From Nocardia sp. NRRL S-836 (lineage in GTDB: Bacteria; Actinomycetota; Actinomycetes; Mycobacteriales; Pseudonocardiaceae), in NCBI RefSeq assembly GCF_001279525.1, contig NZ_LGDY01000121.1, forward strand, positions 1 through 64,000: 64,000 bases of DNA. The letters run 5' to 3'. The notes below the pieces were generated by a model, which saw only the letters and a program-made list of their open reading frames with translations, did no database searches and had not been told where the DNA came from. The first letter of the stretch is position 1. The number at the start of each line of letters is the position of its first letter. The translations under genes and the position numbers were made by a program. Positions 45,968-53,957 of this stretch are shown one piece after another.

Positions 45968-47173
45968 ATGCGAAGTGGTTTCCAGGGTTACCTGAACGCT
46001 GTCCGCAACCCGGCGTTCCGCCGCTTCTGGCTGGGCCTGATGGTGTCGCGGTGCGGCAGCGCGTTCACGGTCGTCGCGCTGTCGTGGCTCGTCCTGGACC
46101 TGGCCGGTCCACGCGAGCTGGGCCTGGTGCTGCTGTGCGCCGGCCTGCCGGTCCTGGTGTGCGGCCCGATCGCCGGCCGCCTGCTCGACCGCTTCCCGGT
46201 GCGTCGCCTGTTGTTCTGGGACAACACCACCCGCGCCCTCCTGCTGCTGACCCTGCTCGGCCGCCCCGGCGTGGCGCACCTCTGCGTGGTCGCGGCGCTG
46301 AGCGGCGCACTGGCCGCCGTCAGCGAGGTGTCGGAGGGCGTGCTGGTGCCCAGGCTCGTTCCCGACGAGGACCTGGAGGCCGCGAACTCGCTGCTGTCGG
46401 TGAACTGGGAGCTCGCCCATGTCCTCGGCCCGCCCACCGCCGGGTTCCTCATCGCCAGGACGGGCACCGGCACCGCGCTCGTGGCCGACGCGGCCAGCTT
46501 CGCGGTGATGGGCTGGCTGTCGTGGCGCCTGCCGGACGTGCGCGCCACCACCGCCCCCGAGCGCCGTCCCGCTTTCGCCACCCTGGCCAGGTTTCCGGCG
46601 GCCGTGGTGCTGACCGCGTGCGCCACCGGCTTCCTGTTCCTCAGCGGGGCCACCGACCTGCTGTACCCGGTCTACGCGCGCAACGTCCTGCACGACGACG
46701 CCACGGCGTTCGGCGTGCTGCTCGGCGCGGCCGGGACGGGCGGCCTGTGCGGCGTCCTCTTCGGACTCCCGCTCTACCTGCGCCTGCCGGCCCACACCCG
46801 GCTACCGGTCGTCATCGCCTCCGGCGCGCCGTTCCTGGCCTGCCTGCCGTGGGCCGGCACGCTGTGGGCCGCGGCCGTGCTCGTCGCCGCGGCCTCGTTC
46901 CTGTGGGCCCCGTTCTACGCGGTCGAACGCTCGTCGTTCCAGCGCGCGGTCCCGGGCGAGGCGCGCGGCGCCGTCACCGGCGCGCGTTCCGCCGTGTGCG
47001 CGGTGGGGTTTCCGCTCGGGAGCGCGGCCGGAGGTGCGCTGTTCGGCACGTCCACGCCGGCCGCGGTGGTGGTGCTGGCGGCGGCGTACGTGGTGCTCGC
47101 GACGGTGCCGTTGCTGGGACGCCGCGCTCTGCGGGCGAGCCCGGCCGGTCACGCTTCCCCGACGCCGAGGTAG
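45968..47173 (+). CDS. MFS transporter
   Basis: A 401-residue major facilitator with about 12 helices. The N-terminal half has FRRFWLGLMVSRCGSAFTV and the loop 2-3 signature GRLLDRFPVRRLLFWDNT, and helices 4-5 contain LVPDEDLEAANSLLSV, typical of the EntS/MFS_3 drug and siderophore exporter group. Its promoter is AT-rich with direct repeats. It follows the KAS III-P450 genes after a hairpin, and might export their product, but it has its own promoter. The C-terminal ~20 residues are a Pro/Ser/Arg tail. Confidence 0.88.
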   Translation: MRSGFQGYLNAVRNPAFRRFWLGLMVSRCGSAFTVVALSWLVLDLAGPRELGLVLLCAGLPVLVCGPIAGRLLDRFPVRRLLFWDNTTRALLLLTLLGRPGVAHLCVVAALSGALAAVSEVSEGVLVPRLVPDEDLEAANSLLSVNWELAHVLGPPTAGFLIARTGTGTALVADAASFAVMGWLSWRLPDVRATTAPERRPAFATLARFPAAVVLTACATGFLFLSGATDLLYPVYARNVLHDDATAFGVLLGAAGTGGLCGVLFGLPLYLRLPAHTRLPVVIASGAPFLACLPWAGTLWAAAVLVAAASFLWAPFYAVERSSFQRAVPGEARGAVTGARSAVCAVGFPLGSAAGGALFGTSTPAAVVVLAAAYVVLATVPLLGRRALRASPAGHASPTPR

Positions 47174-47212
47174 CTGTGGGTGGGCTCACGCGGGTGAAGC
47201 ACCCCGAAGGGT

Positions 47213-47251
47213 CGGTGTGGCGGCCCGGGAGCCCGCCGAGCCGCCACACCG
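47213..47251. terminator. 12-bp-arm hairpin after the MFS gene
   Basis: Arms CGGTGTGGCGGC (47213-47224) and GCCGCCACACCG (47240-47251), loop 15 nt, about 40 nt after the MFS stop. Confidence 0.7.
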
Positions 47252-47269
47252 CTGGTGACGCGCGAGGGT

Positions 47270-47388
47270 GAGGCCGGCCCCATCGGCGCGGGAAGAGCGC
47301 ACGCCGCGGGCGTTCGGTCCGCCACCTGGCCGCGCGGCGCGTCGGAGTCGCTCCTCGCCGCTTGCCCTGTGCCGGTGGGGCCGGCCTC
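47270..47388. repeat. 119-bp segment bounded by ~30-bp imperfect inverted repeats
   Basis: GAGGCCGGCCCCA at 47270-47282 is exactly complementary to 47376-47388, and the match continues imperfectly for about 17 more bases on each side. The segment lies between convergent genes and ends 4 bp before the FAD oxidoreductase stop at 47393. It could be a large folded 3' structure or a MITE-like remnant; no target duplication is visible. Confidence 0.45.
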
Positions 47389-47392
47389 TGGA

Positions 47393-48763
47393 TCACGGCC
47401 TCGCGCGTCCTCCGCCCGAGCGCACCATCTCCGGCCTCGATCGTGAATGCCTCCGCCGCTGCAAAGGCGGCGACATCGACGACGAGACGGACGGGGGAAC
47501 AGATGGTGTGCCGCGGGCGGCGACTGGTTCGGGGACCTGGAGCTGGGTCGTGGGCTGGGCCGCCGGGGTCTCCTCGGCCGGTTGGGTCCACACCGGACGG
47601 CTGAGGTCCACGGTGTTCTGCCGGAAGAGCTCCGGGGTCTCGGTGATGATCTTGCCGGGTTGTTCGAGGCCGACGATGCCGACGAGCTTGCCGTCGGCGA
47701 TGAAGCCGGTCAGGCCGTTGACGTCGGTGGTGTCGGTGCCGAGGACGGGCAGGCCGGCGCCCTGCACGCGCATGCCGTACTGCTCGGTCCAGAAGCGCGG
47801 GACCGGGGTGTAGGGCTTCGCGGAGTTGCGGCCCACCAACAGGTTCTCGGCGGCGGCGCGGCCGCCCTCGACGGCGTTGAGCCAGTGCTCGACGCGGCGG
47901 ACGACGCCGTTGAAGCGCAGGTTCGGCCACCGGGCGACGTCACCGCAGGCGACGATGTTCTCGGCGCCGACGACGTGGTTGGTGGCGTCGCACAGCACGC
48001 CGTCCTCGATGACCAGGCCGGAGCCGCGCAGCCAGTCGACGGCGGGTGAGGCGCCGACGGCGAGTACGACGCACGAGGCGAAGAACACCTGGCCGTCGGA
48101 GAGGTGGATGCCGATGCCGCCGGGCTGGCGCACCCAGTGCTTGATGCCGACGCCGGTGGCCAGGCGCACGCCGTGCTCGATGTGCGCCTCGGTGATCTTC
48201 TTGCCGATGTCGTCACCGACGACGCCGCCGAGCAGTGCGGGCGAGCGGACGATGAGAGCGACGTCACGGCCCATGTGGCGCACGGAGCAGGCGAGCTCGC
48301 AGCCGATGAAGCCGCCGCCGATGACCGCGACGAGACCCTGCGACTGGCGGATGTTCCTGCGGATCGCGACCGCGTCGTCCAGCGTCCGCAGCACGTGCAC
48401 CCGCGGGTCGTGGCGCGGCGCCCCGCCCATCGCCCTGGCGTCGACGCCGGTGGCGATGATCATGCCGTCGTACTTGATCTCCTCGCCGCCGGGCACCCAG
48501 ACGGACTGCGTCTTGGGGTCCAGGTGCAGCGCCGGGGAGTTCAGCCGCCACTCGGCGTCGAGGTCGCCGGAGTAGGTCAGCAGGGAGTCGTCCGGGTGCC
48601 ACTCGCCGGTGATGATCTGCTTCGACAGGCAGGGGCGGTGGTACGGGAGGTGGCGTTCGGCCGACAGGATCGTGATCCTGCCGTCGAAGCCCATCTCGCG
48701 CAGCCGTTCTGCCGAGCGGACTCCACCGAGTCCGCCGCCGACGACCACAATCCGCTCGCTCAC
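47393..48763 (-). CDS. FAD-dependent pyridine-nucleotide oxidoreductase (ferredoxin reductase-like)
   Basis: A 456-residue flavoprotein: FAD motif IVVVGGGLGGVRSAERL, LPYHRPCLSKQ, ATGVDARA, NAD motif VAVIGGGFIGCELACSV and the C-terminal FAD motif NIVACGDVARW. This is the rubredoxin/ferredoxin reductase (AlkT/BphA4) type. After ~385 residues comes a ~65-residue Pro/Ser/Arg-rich tail not typical of the family. The GTG at 48763 overlaps the stop of the ferric-reductase/ferredoxin gene (GTGA), so it probably feeds electrons from NAD(P)H to that protein's 3Fe-4S centre. It is the last gene of the minus-strand redox operon. Confidence 0.88.
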   Translation of the reverse strand: MSERIVVVGGGLGGVRSAERLREMGFDGRITILSAERHLPYHRPCLSKQIITGEWHPDDSLLTYSGDLDAEWRLNSPALHLDPKTQSVWVPGGEEIKYDGMIIATGVDARAMGGAPRHDPRVHVLRTLDDAVAIRRNIRQSQGLVAVIGGGFIGCELACSVRHMGRDVALIVRSPALLGGVVGDDIGKKITEAHIEHGVRLATGVGIKHWVRQPGGIGIHLSDGQVFFASCVVLAVGASPAVDWLRGSGLVIEDGVLCDATNHVVGAENIVACGDVARWPNLRFNGVVRRVEHWLNAVEGGRAAAENLLVGRNSAKPYTPVPRFWTEQYGMRVQGAGLPVLGTDTTDVNGLTGFIADGKLVGIVGLEQPGKIITETPELFRQNTVDLSRPVWTQPAEETPAAQPTTQLQVPEPVAARGTPSVPPSVSSSMSPPLQRRRHSRSRPEMVRSGGGRARP

Positions 48764-49587
48764 TTCACTCGCTCCCTGATCTCGATCGCGCGCATCGGGC
48801 ACGCGCGGGCAGCCGACCGCGCCTGGGCGAAGTGCTCCTCGGGCGGGCGGCGGTTGTAGGTCAGGCGGTTGTCCTCGATCAGCTGGAAGACGTCGGGGGC
48901 CTCCGCCTGGCAGGTGCCGTAGCGGTGGCACTTCTCGTTGTTGACGCTGACGTCCATCGCGTCGCCCTCGCCGATGCCGGGTTCCTTGCCGCGCTCGGCT
49001 TCGAGCATGCCGATGCGCATCAGCACCTCCGGCGGGAGGAACCGCGCCAGGGCCAGGGTCGCGGTCGGGACGAGGACGGTGAGACCGGCGAGCCAGAGAA
49101 CGGACAGGTTGCCGTTCGCGATGGCGCCGAACCAGGAGTGCACCACGGTGACCGCCACGGCGATGTAGGCCGTCTGGTGGAACCGCAGCCACTTGCGGTA
49201 GAAGACCTTGTGCCGCATCGACGCCAGGATGGCGATCGCGGCCATGACCTCGAGTCCGAGGATGCCGAGGGCGTGCCGGAACAGGCCGCCGTCGACGAAG
49301 GGCAGGACCAGCTTGATGTAGCTGAAGGCCCCGTTCTGCAGCAACGTGAACGCAAAGGCGTGCACGGCACCGAACGCGATCGCGAGCGATGCGAGCACCA
49401 TGTGCCCGTTCTTCAGTCCCTCACGGCCGGTGAGCTTCTCGGCCCACCCGGTCGCGATGAGCACGCCCCAGGACAAGGTCGCGCACATGAAGACGTAAGC
49501 CAGCCTGGCGGAGAGTTGGGCCATCTTCTTCAGGCCCGAGTCGAACTCGGACGCCTGGGCCACCAGGAGCGGAATCTGGCTGGACAA
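48760..49587 (-). CDS. Ferric-reductase-like membrane domain fused to a 3Fe-4S ferredoxin
   Basis: About 275 residues. The first ~185 form roughly five membrane helices with paired histidines (GHMVLASLAIAFGAVHAFAF; WLRFHQTAYIAVAVTVVHSW) suitable for b-type haems, as in ferric reductase-like domains. Residues from ~215 form a ferredoxin: NNEKCHRYGTCQAEAPDVF and RACPMRAIEI, three cysteines in a 3Fe-4S arrangement. The TTG at 49587 is favoured by GGAGG exactly 8 nt upstream; the frame is open to an ATG at 49668 with no such site. The next gene encodes an FAD reductase overlapping by GTGA. Inferred role: carrying cytoplasmic electrons across the membrane to periplasmic/extracellular acceptors. 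Confidence 0.8.
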   Translation of the reverse strand: MSSQIPLLVAQASEFDSGLKKMAQLSARLAYVFMCATLSWGVLIATGWAEKLTGREGLKNGHMVLASLAIAFGAVHAFAFTLLQNGAFSYIKLVLPFVDGGLFRHALGILGLEVMAAIAILASMRHKVFYRKWLRFHQTAYIAVAVTVVHSWFGAIANGNLSVLWLAGLTVLVPTATLALARFLPPEVLMRIGMLEAERGKEPGIGEGDAMDVSVNNEKCHRYGTCQAEAPDVFQLIEDNRLTYNRRPPEEHFAQARSAARACPMRAIEIRERVK

Positions 49588-49761
49588 CAACACTTCCTCC
49601 GAACGAACTCCGAACGGGTGAACTCTCTCGCGGGAACCCGCCCGGTCCTGCGGTGCAGGAGTGGACACATCAGGGCCGGGCGGGTGGGAACAGGTCCGCG
49701 TTGGAGTGCCTCTGACCTGGGGACACCACCTCCTTCCCCCGTTGTGGAACGGGGTCTTGGC

Positions 49762-50472
49762 TCACCGCACCGGTCGTCGCGGGCGGAGGACTCGGAGCAG
49801 GAGGATCGTCAGGACCACTCCCGCGGCGGTGACCGTGAGGATCACCCACATGTTCGGCCCCTCACCGGAGGCCAGGGTCGCGTTGATGATGCCGCCGGCC
49901 GGCACGGGTTCGGCGAACGCCGCGTCACCCGTGAGGCCGGTGCTCTCCAGCAACGTCATGTGCTTCATCACCACGTCGATGCCCACCTGCGCGAACGGCC
50001 GGATGAGGTCGTTGCGGGTCTGGATGCGCACCTTCGCGACGAACGCGAACACCGAACCGTGCGCCGAGCGCAGCCGGTCGGCGAAGGCCTGGTCGAACGC
50101 GGCGCCTTCGAGGCCGTTGAGCTCGTCCATCCACGACTGCTGCGCCGCGCTGGGCAGGTCGGGAATCGGCACGTTCAACTGGGTCGAGAGCTTCTTCACC
50201 GCCTCGTCCAGTTTCATGTGGTCGAGCATCAATTGCTTGCCGACCACCCTGACGCGCGGGTTTTGCGCTTTGGTCTGGGCCAGTTCGCCCATCGGCATTT
50301 CCCAGAGACCGGCTTGGCGCACCTTCACCAGCAGGTCCCGGTCATTCGCGGTCAAAGGGCCACCTTCGGCCTGCACCGTTCCCCCGGTGTCCGCGGGTTG
50401 CGCGGACGCGGTGAGTACACCGCCGGAGAACAGGAACAACATCGCCAAGACGGTGGCGAGGGCTCTGGTCAT
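49762..50472 (-). CDS. DUF4142 secreted, C-terminally anchored protein
   Basis: A 236-residue protein: signal peptide ~1-24 (LATVLAMLFLFSGGVLTASA), DUF4142 ferritin-like helical domain (~35-190, with TANDRDLLVKVRQAGLWEMPMG and the RVRVVGKQLMLDHMKLDEAV helices) and a C-terminal membrane span (MWVILTVTAAGVVLTILLL) with an Arg tail. The domain probably sits outside the membrane. DUF4142 proteins are common near YxFWYxxD lipoproteins in actinomycetes; the role is unknown. GAGGAC lies upstream of the ATG at 50472. It lies between the lipoprotein and ferric-reductase genes, all on the minus strand. Confidence 0.85.
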   Translation of the reverse strand: MTRALATVLAMLFLFSGGVLTASAQPADTGGTVQAEGGPLTANDRDLLVKVRQAGLWEMPMGELAQTKAQNPRVRVVGKQLMLDHMKLDEAVKKLSTQLNVPIPDLPSAAQQSWMDELNGLEGAAFDQAFADRLRSAHGSVFAFVAKVRIQTRNDLIRPFAQVGIDVVMKHMTLLESTGLTGDAAFAEPVPAGGIINATLASGEGPNMWVILTVTAAGVVLTILLLRVLRPRRPVR

Positions 50473-50509
50473 CGTCTTGAAGTCCTCGTTGTTCAGGAAG
50501 GGGTAGGGG

Positions 50510-51082
50510 TCAGTAACCGGGCGCCGAGGCGGATGACGAGGGCGCCGGTGTGCCGGCTTTGGTGCTCGACGCAGGGGATTTCGCGTTGTTCTGGGCCTTG
50601 GAGCCGGTGATCTTCGCGCCGTTGGGCGCGGTGGCGAACCACACACCGCCCTTGGCCTGACCCTTGAGGTCGCCGGCCGTCTTGTCCTCGGCGAACGTGT
50701 ACTGCGGCCAGCCCGCGATGGTGAGCTGCTTGGTGCCGTCCGACCTGGTCACGGTCCCGATGAGGCCGGGGTCCACCCCGGCGGCCATCGGGTCGTTGTC
50801 GGCCTTCACCGGCTTCCAGGCGTTCGCGCAGTCGCCCTCGCAGTTGGACTTCGCCGGCTTCGGCGTGTCCTTGTCGTACCGGTAGAGCGGCAGGCCGTCG
50901 CCATCGGTGACGTGCCATCCGACCTGCGGGGACTCCGCCACGGCGAGCAACGTGACCTTGCTCAGGTCAGGGGGTGCGGCCTTGAGCCCGCCGTCCGCCG
51001 TGGTCGCGGGAGTCGAGCTGCCGCACGCGGTGAGGCTGAGAGCCAGTGCCGCCAGGGCGGTGATGCCCGGTCCACGTCGCAT
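50510..51082 (-). CDS. Lipoprotein with YxFWYxxD repeats
   Basis: A 190-residue lipoprotein: lipobox LTAC (Cys20) after a hydrophobic signal, then two copies of the lipoprotein_15 repeat. The first is GLPLYRYDKDTPKPAKSNC followed by CEGDCANAWKPV; the second is WPQYTFAEDKTAGDLKGQ with GGVWFATAPNG. The C-terminus is a Ser/Pro/Ala linker. Such repeats occur in actinobacterial cell-surface proteins often encoded beside redox proteins and ECF sigma factors; some are proposed to bind metal or haem. It heads the minus-strand operon (lipoprotein, DUF4142, ferric reductase-ferredoxin, FAD reductase) and is divergent from the sigma factor. A candidate ECF-type promoter (GTGAAC-N17-CGTACT) lies at 51115-51143 on its strand. 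Confidence 0.88.
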   Translation of the reverse strand: MRRGPGITALAALALSLTACGSSTPATTADGGLKAAPPDLSKVTLLAVAESPQVGWHVTDGDGLPLYRYDKDTPKPAKSNCEGDCANAWKPVKADNDPMAAGVDPGLIGTVTRSDGTKQLTIAGWPQYTFAEDKTAGDLKGQAKGGVWFATAPNGAKITGSKAQNNAKSPASSTKAGTPAPSSSASAPGY

Positions 51083-51114
51083 CGGCAGGTCCTTTCTCGG
51101 CTTGGGTACCGAGG

Positions 51115-51143
51115 AGTACGGACACGATCCGGCAACGGTTCAC
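51115..51143 (-). promoter_or_regulatory. Candidate ECF-sigma promoter for the lipoprotein operon
   Basis: On the minus strand GTGAAC (51143-51138) and CGTACT (51120-51115) are separated by 17 nt, matching the general GAAC/CGT pattern of ECF promoters, about 32 nt before the lipoprotein ATG. Whether the divergent sigma factor uses it is inference. Confidence 0.35.
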
Positions 51144-51196
51144 GAACTTCGTGAGGAATATTTGCCTCTCGACTTGAGACGGTTGGTAGGGCAAGG

Positions 51197-51766
51197 ATGT
51201 CCCCCGTGGCGCGGCATAGACGTCAACGTGAGTTAGACGAGCAATCACCAAGACCGGGGTCTCTCGAGGAAGAGTTGATCCGTCGGCTGTACGAGGAATT
51301 CGGCAGCGCCCTGCTGGGACACTGCATGCGGTTGACCGGTCATGATCGTCAATGGGCCGAGGACATCGTGCAGGAAACCCTGGTCAGGGCTTGGCGCAAC
51401 GCCGAGAAACTCGAACGTGACCCCGTGCTCTTGCGGTCGTGGTTGTTCACGGTGGCAAGGCGGTTGGTCATTGACGACAGGCGGAAGAGGAGCGTCCGTC
51501 CGCAGGAGTTCGAACTGACCCCTTCGGACGAGTCGCCTTCTGGCGGTGAAGAGGATCGCACCCTCGCGGCGATCGTCGTCGCCGAGGCGATGAACGGTCT
51601 CTCCGAGGAGCACCGGGAGGCTATTCTCGAGACATACCTGCGGGACCGCACCGTCGGTGAGGCCGCGGCAGCACTGGGTGTGCCGCCGGGAACGGTCAAG
51701 TCGAGGGTGTACTACGCGCTGCGAGCGTTGCGGCGTGCGTTGCACGATCGGGGAGAGACGCGGTGA
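51197..51766 (+). CDS. ECF RNA polymerase sigma factor
   Basis: A 189-residue sigma-70 group 4 factor. Sigma2 covers ~28-95 (GHCMRLTGHDRQWAEDIVQE, LLRSWLFTVARRLVIDDRRK) and sigma4 ~125-180 (LSEEHREAILETYLRDRTVG, VPPGTVKSRVYYALRALRR). The next gene, an anti-sigma factor, overlaps by GTGA. It resembles the SigK/SigL-type factors of actinobacteria that respond to envelope or redox signals. The divergent lipoprotein/redox operon is the likely target. The start at 51197 follows a stretch containing an AAGGATG-like element. Confidence 0.92.
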   Translation: MSPVARHRRQRELDEQSPRPGSLEEELIRRLYEEFGSALLGHCMRLTGHDRQWAEDIVQETLVRAWRNAEKLERDPVLLRSWLFTVARRLVIDDRRKRSVRPQEFELTPSDESPSGGEEDRTLAAIVVAEAMNGLSEEHREAILETYLRDRTVGEAAAALGVPPGTVKSRVYYALRALRRALHDRGETR

Positions 51767-52503
51767 CAACGGCACCAGATCACCTCGACGTCGCCGCCTA
51801 CGTGCTCGGCATCCTCGATGCCGATGAGGTGGAGGCGTTCGAGAACCACCTGACCGAATGTCGGCGGTGCGCTCTTGACCTGCGCGACTTCGCGGTGGTG
51901 CCGGACCTCATCGACGAGGCCGACGCGGGCGGGATGCTGAGGGGGACGGCACCCGAACGCCCGGACGGCAAGTCGGTGCGCGTGATGCTGGACGCGGTGG
52001 CGGCCAGGCGCAAGCGCAGGCGGTGGTTCGTCGCGCAGGGCGTGGCCGCCGCGGCCGCCGGCGTGATCGCCGTGACCGCCGTGGTCACGACGCTGGTCGT
52101 GCGCGGTGACGGCGGCTCGGACCAGGCCGCGCCGACGAACCCCAGCACGTCGACCTCGCAGACGAGGGTGGCGAACAACTCCACCGACTCGTCGATGCGG
52201 GTGCAGCAGCAGGACCCGAACAGCGGTGTCTCCACGAAGATCACCGCCTCCGACGAGCCGTGGGGCACGTCGATGGACATCGAGGTCAGCGGCATGTCCG
52301 GGCCTGCCAAGGGCGCGCTCGTCGCGGTCGGCAGGGCCGGTCGCGTCGCCCAGGTCACCTCGTGGTTCGCACCGGAACCGGTGGCGGGCGACAAGAAGAC
52401 GATCCGGTTGCAGGCGAACGTGGCCATGCGGTGGCACGAGATCGCCACGTTCCGCATCCAGGACGAGACCGGCAAGATCCTGCTGGAGGTCGTCGCTTCC
52501 TGA
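51763..52503 (+). CDS. Zinc-binding anti-sigma factor with one membrane span
   Basis: A 246-residue anti-sigma factor. The N-terminal zf-HC2 domain has His8 and the HLTECRRC motif (H-x3-C-x2-C), followed by one TM helix (~87-110, GVAAAAAGVIAVTAVVTTLVV) and an extracytoplasmic RskA-like domain (TSMDIEVSGMSGPAKGALVA ... RWHEIATFRIQDETGKILLEVV). The cytoplasmic zinc finger holds the sigma factor; the zinc cysteines may sense redox state. The GTG start overlaps the sigma gene stop. The topology fits regulated intramembrane proteolysis or redox release. Confidence 0.9.
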   Translation: MTTAPDHLDVAAYVLGILDADEVEAFENHLTECRRCALDLRDFAVVPDLIDEADAGGMLRGTAPERPDGKSVRVMLDAVAARRKRRRWFVAQGVAAAAAGVIAVTAVVTTLVVRGDGGSDQAAPTNPSTSTSQTRVANNSTDSSMRVQQQDPNSGVSTKITASDEPWGTSMDIEVSGMSGPAKGALVAVGRAGRVAQVTSWFAPEPVAGDKKTIRLQANVAMRWHEIATFRIQDETGKILLEVVAS

Positions 52504-52594
52504 CCGGAGCGACGAAGAACCGCCCGGACCACCTGCCCCCGCCGGATCCGTGAGATCCTGTGGGGGCAGTTGTCGTTTCGGGGAGGCTTTCTAC

Positions 52595-53002
52595 GTGGCG
52601 ATTGGCCCGTCAGCGGTCGAGCGTTGGCTCGATCTGTCCACACAGGAGCTCCGCGCTCAGGTCACCAAGCTCGTGTCCGCCCGGTTGCCGGGTGATCACG
52701 CGGTGTGGCAGGCGGTCCGGCGGCATCCCGCACTGGTGGCACGCATCCGCGGTGTCCTCTCCGGACTCACGGCCTCGGCCGCCGGCAGCAAGGACGAGGC
52801 GATGCAGAAGGTGTGGATCTCCAAGGCCCGTCAGGCCCTGGACGTGACCACGCCGCCGCCGGTGAAGGCGGCGCGCAAGCCCGTGGTGAAGGAGGCGCCC
52901 GTGCCGGAGGCGCCGGAGCAGGTGCTCGACTTCGCCCAGCCGGAACCGCAGCGGCAACCACCCAAGGTCATTCCCACGATGCTGTTCCAGGAGCCGTCCT
53001 AG
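52595..53002 (+). CDS. Hypothetical protein, Pro/Lys-rich C-terminus
   Basis: A 135-residue soluble protein I do not recognise. Residues ~1-85 look helical (SAVERWLDLSTQELRAQVTK, HPALVARIRGVLSGL); the rest is a Pro/Lys/Val-rich linker. The GTG start has GGGGAGG about 9 nt upstream. Its TAG stop overlaps the next gene's GTG by one base (TAGTG), so it is translationally coupled to the DUF1232 membrane protein and probably works with it. Confidence 0.65.
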   Translation: MAIGPSAVERWLDLSTQELRAQVTKLVSARLPGDHAVWQAVRRHPALVARIRGVLSGLTASAAGSKDEAMQKVWISKARQALDVTTPPPVKAARKPVVKEAPVPEAPEQVLDFAQPEPQRQPPKVIPTMLFQEPS

Positions 53003-53472
53003 TGATCGTCTTCGGAGCGTTCATCTCCCTGTCCGGCCTGCTGATCCTGCTCGTGCGCGACGCGCCGCTCGGCGGTCTGAGCCCGGCCACCGTCGGCTGG
53101 GTGATGATCGCTCTGGGCCTGGTCGCCGCCGCGGTGGGCGTGGTGCTGTACCGCCGCAAGCGCGCCAGGGGCGTGCCGGGGCCGCTCGGCAACCCGGTCC
53201 AGCGCGCGAAGGCGCTGCCGCGGCTGTTCAAGGCGTGGCGCAGCGGAAAGTACCCGGAGCTGCCGCGCAGCCAGGTCGCGCTGTGGGCCACGGCACTGGT
53301 GTACCTGGTGTCCCCGATCGACCTGGTTCCGGAGCTGCTGCCGGTGATCGGCGTCACCGACGACGCGGGTGTCGCGGTGTGGCTGCTCAGCAGCCTTTCC
53401 GTGGCGTCAGGCACGTTCCTGCGCTGGGAGAAGAACCATCGCGACCCTGGTCGCGGGATCGAGGCCCCGTGA
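53002..53472 (+). CDS. DUF1232 (YkvA-like) membrane protein
   Basis: A 156-residue protein: two N-terminal TM helices (VFGAFISLSGLLILLV and TVGWVMIALGLVAAAVGVVLY), an Arg/Lys-rich loop and the C-terminal DUF1232 motif LVYLVSPIDLVPELLPVIGVTDDAGV. YkvA-type proteins are small membrane-associated proteins of unknown function in many Gram-positives. The GTG overlaps the previous stop (TAGTG). Its 3' end overlaps the convergent GNAT gene by 66 bp. Confidence 0.85.
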   Translation: MIVFGAFISLSGLLILLVRDAPLGGLSPATVGWVMIALGLVAAAVGVVLYRRKRARGVPGPLGNPVQRAKALPRLFKAWRSGKYPELPRSQVALWATALVYLVSPIDLVPELLPVIGVTDDAGVAVWLLSSLSVASGTFLRWEKNHRDPGRGIEAP

Positions 53473-53904
53473 GGCCTCCTCGCGCATGATCGCGGCCAGG
53501 CCCGGCGACGGCTCGGTGACCACGCGGAAGCCGAGGCGCTCGTAGTAGGGCCCGTTCCACGGCACGTCCCGGAACGTCGTCAACGTCACCGCGCGCCCGG
53601 GCCGTGTCACGTGCTCGATCAGCGCCGCGCCGATCCCCTGACGTGCACACGACGGGTGGACACTCACCTGGTGGATGTGCGTGGCACCGTCCACGGGGCC
53701 GACCGCGATGAACGCCACGGGCACGCCGTGCTCCCCCACCGCCACCCAGACCTCGTGCTCCGCCAGTGCTTCCAGCGACATCGGCGCGTCGTCGGCGATC
53801 TCGGGCAGGCCGACCTCCCTGAACGGTTCGCCGGAGGCGTTTTCGATCTCCTGGAGGTACGGCAGTTCGGCTGGTTGGGCGAGACGGATCAACACGCCCG
53901 CCAT
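53407..53904 (-). CDS. GNAT-family N-acetyltransferase
   Basis: A 165-residue GNAT. The acetyl-CoA-binding motif A is in IHQVSVHPSCARQGIGAALIEHV, followed by NGPYYERLGFRVV. No partner gene or substrate is obvious. It is monocistronic on the minus strand and overlaps the 3' end of the convergent DUF1232 gene by 66 bp. The ATG at 53904 gives the usual N-terminus (VLIRLAQPAELPYLQEIE). Confidence 0.9.
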   Translation of the reverse strand: MAGVLIRLAQPAELPYLQEIENASGEPFREVGLPEIADDAPMSLEALAEHEVWVAVGEHGVPVAFIAVGPVDGATHIHQVSVHPSCARQGIGAALIEHVTRPGRAVTLTTFRDVPWNGPYYERLGFRVVTEPSPGLAAIMREEASRGLDPATRVAMVLLPAQERA

Positions 53905-53957
53905 CCTGGTAGGTCGGACACCGACCCCGCACCCGAATAACGTTAAAGTCCGACGTG

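Noticed and set aside
47270..47388. Insertion sequence
   Set aside because: Inverted repeats are present but there is no transposase and no target-site duplication; kept only as a repeat.
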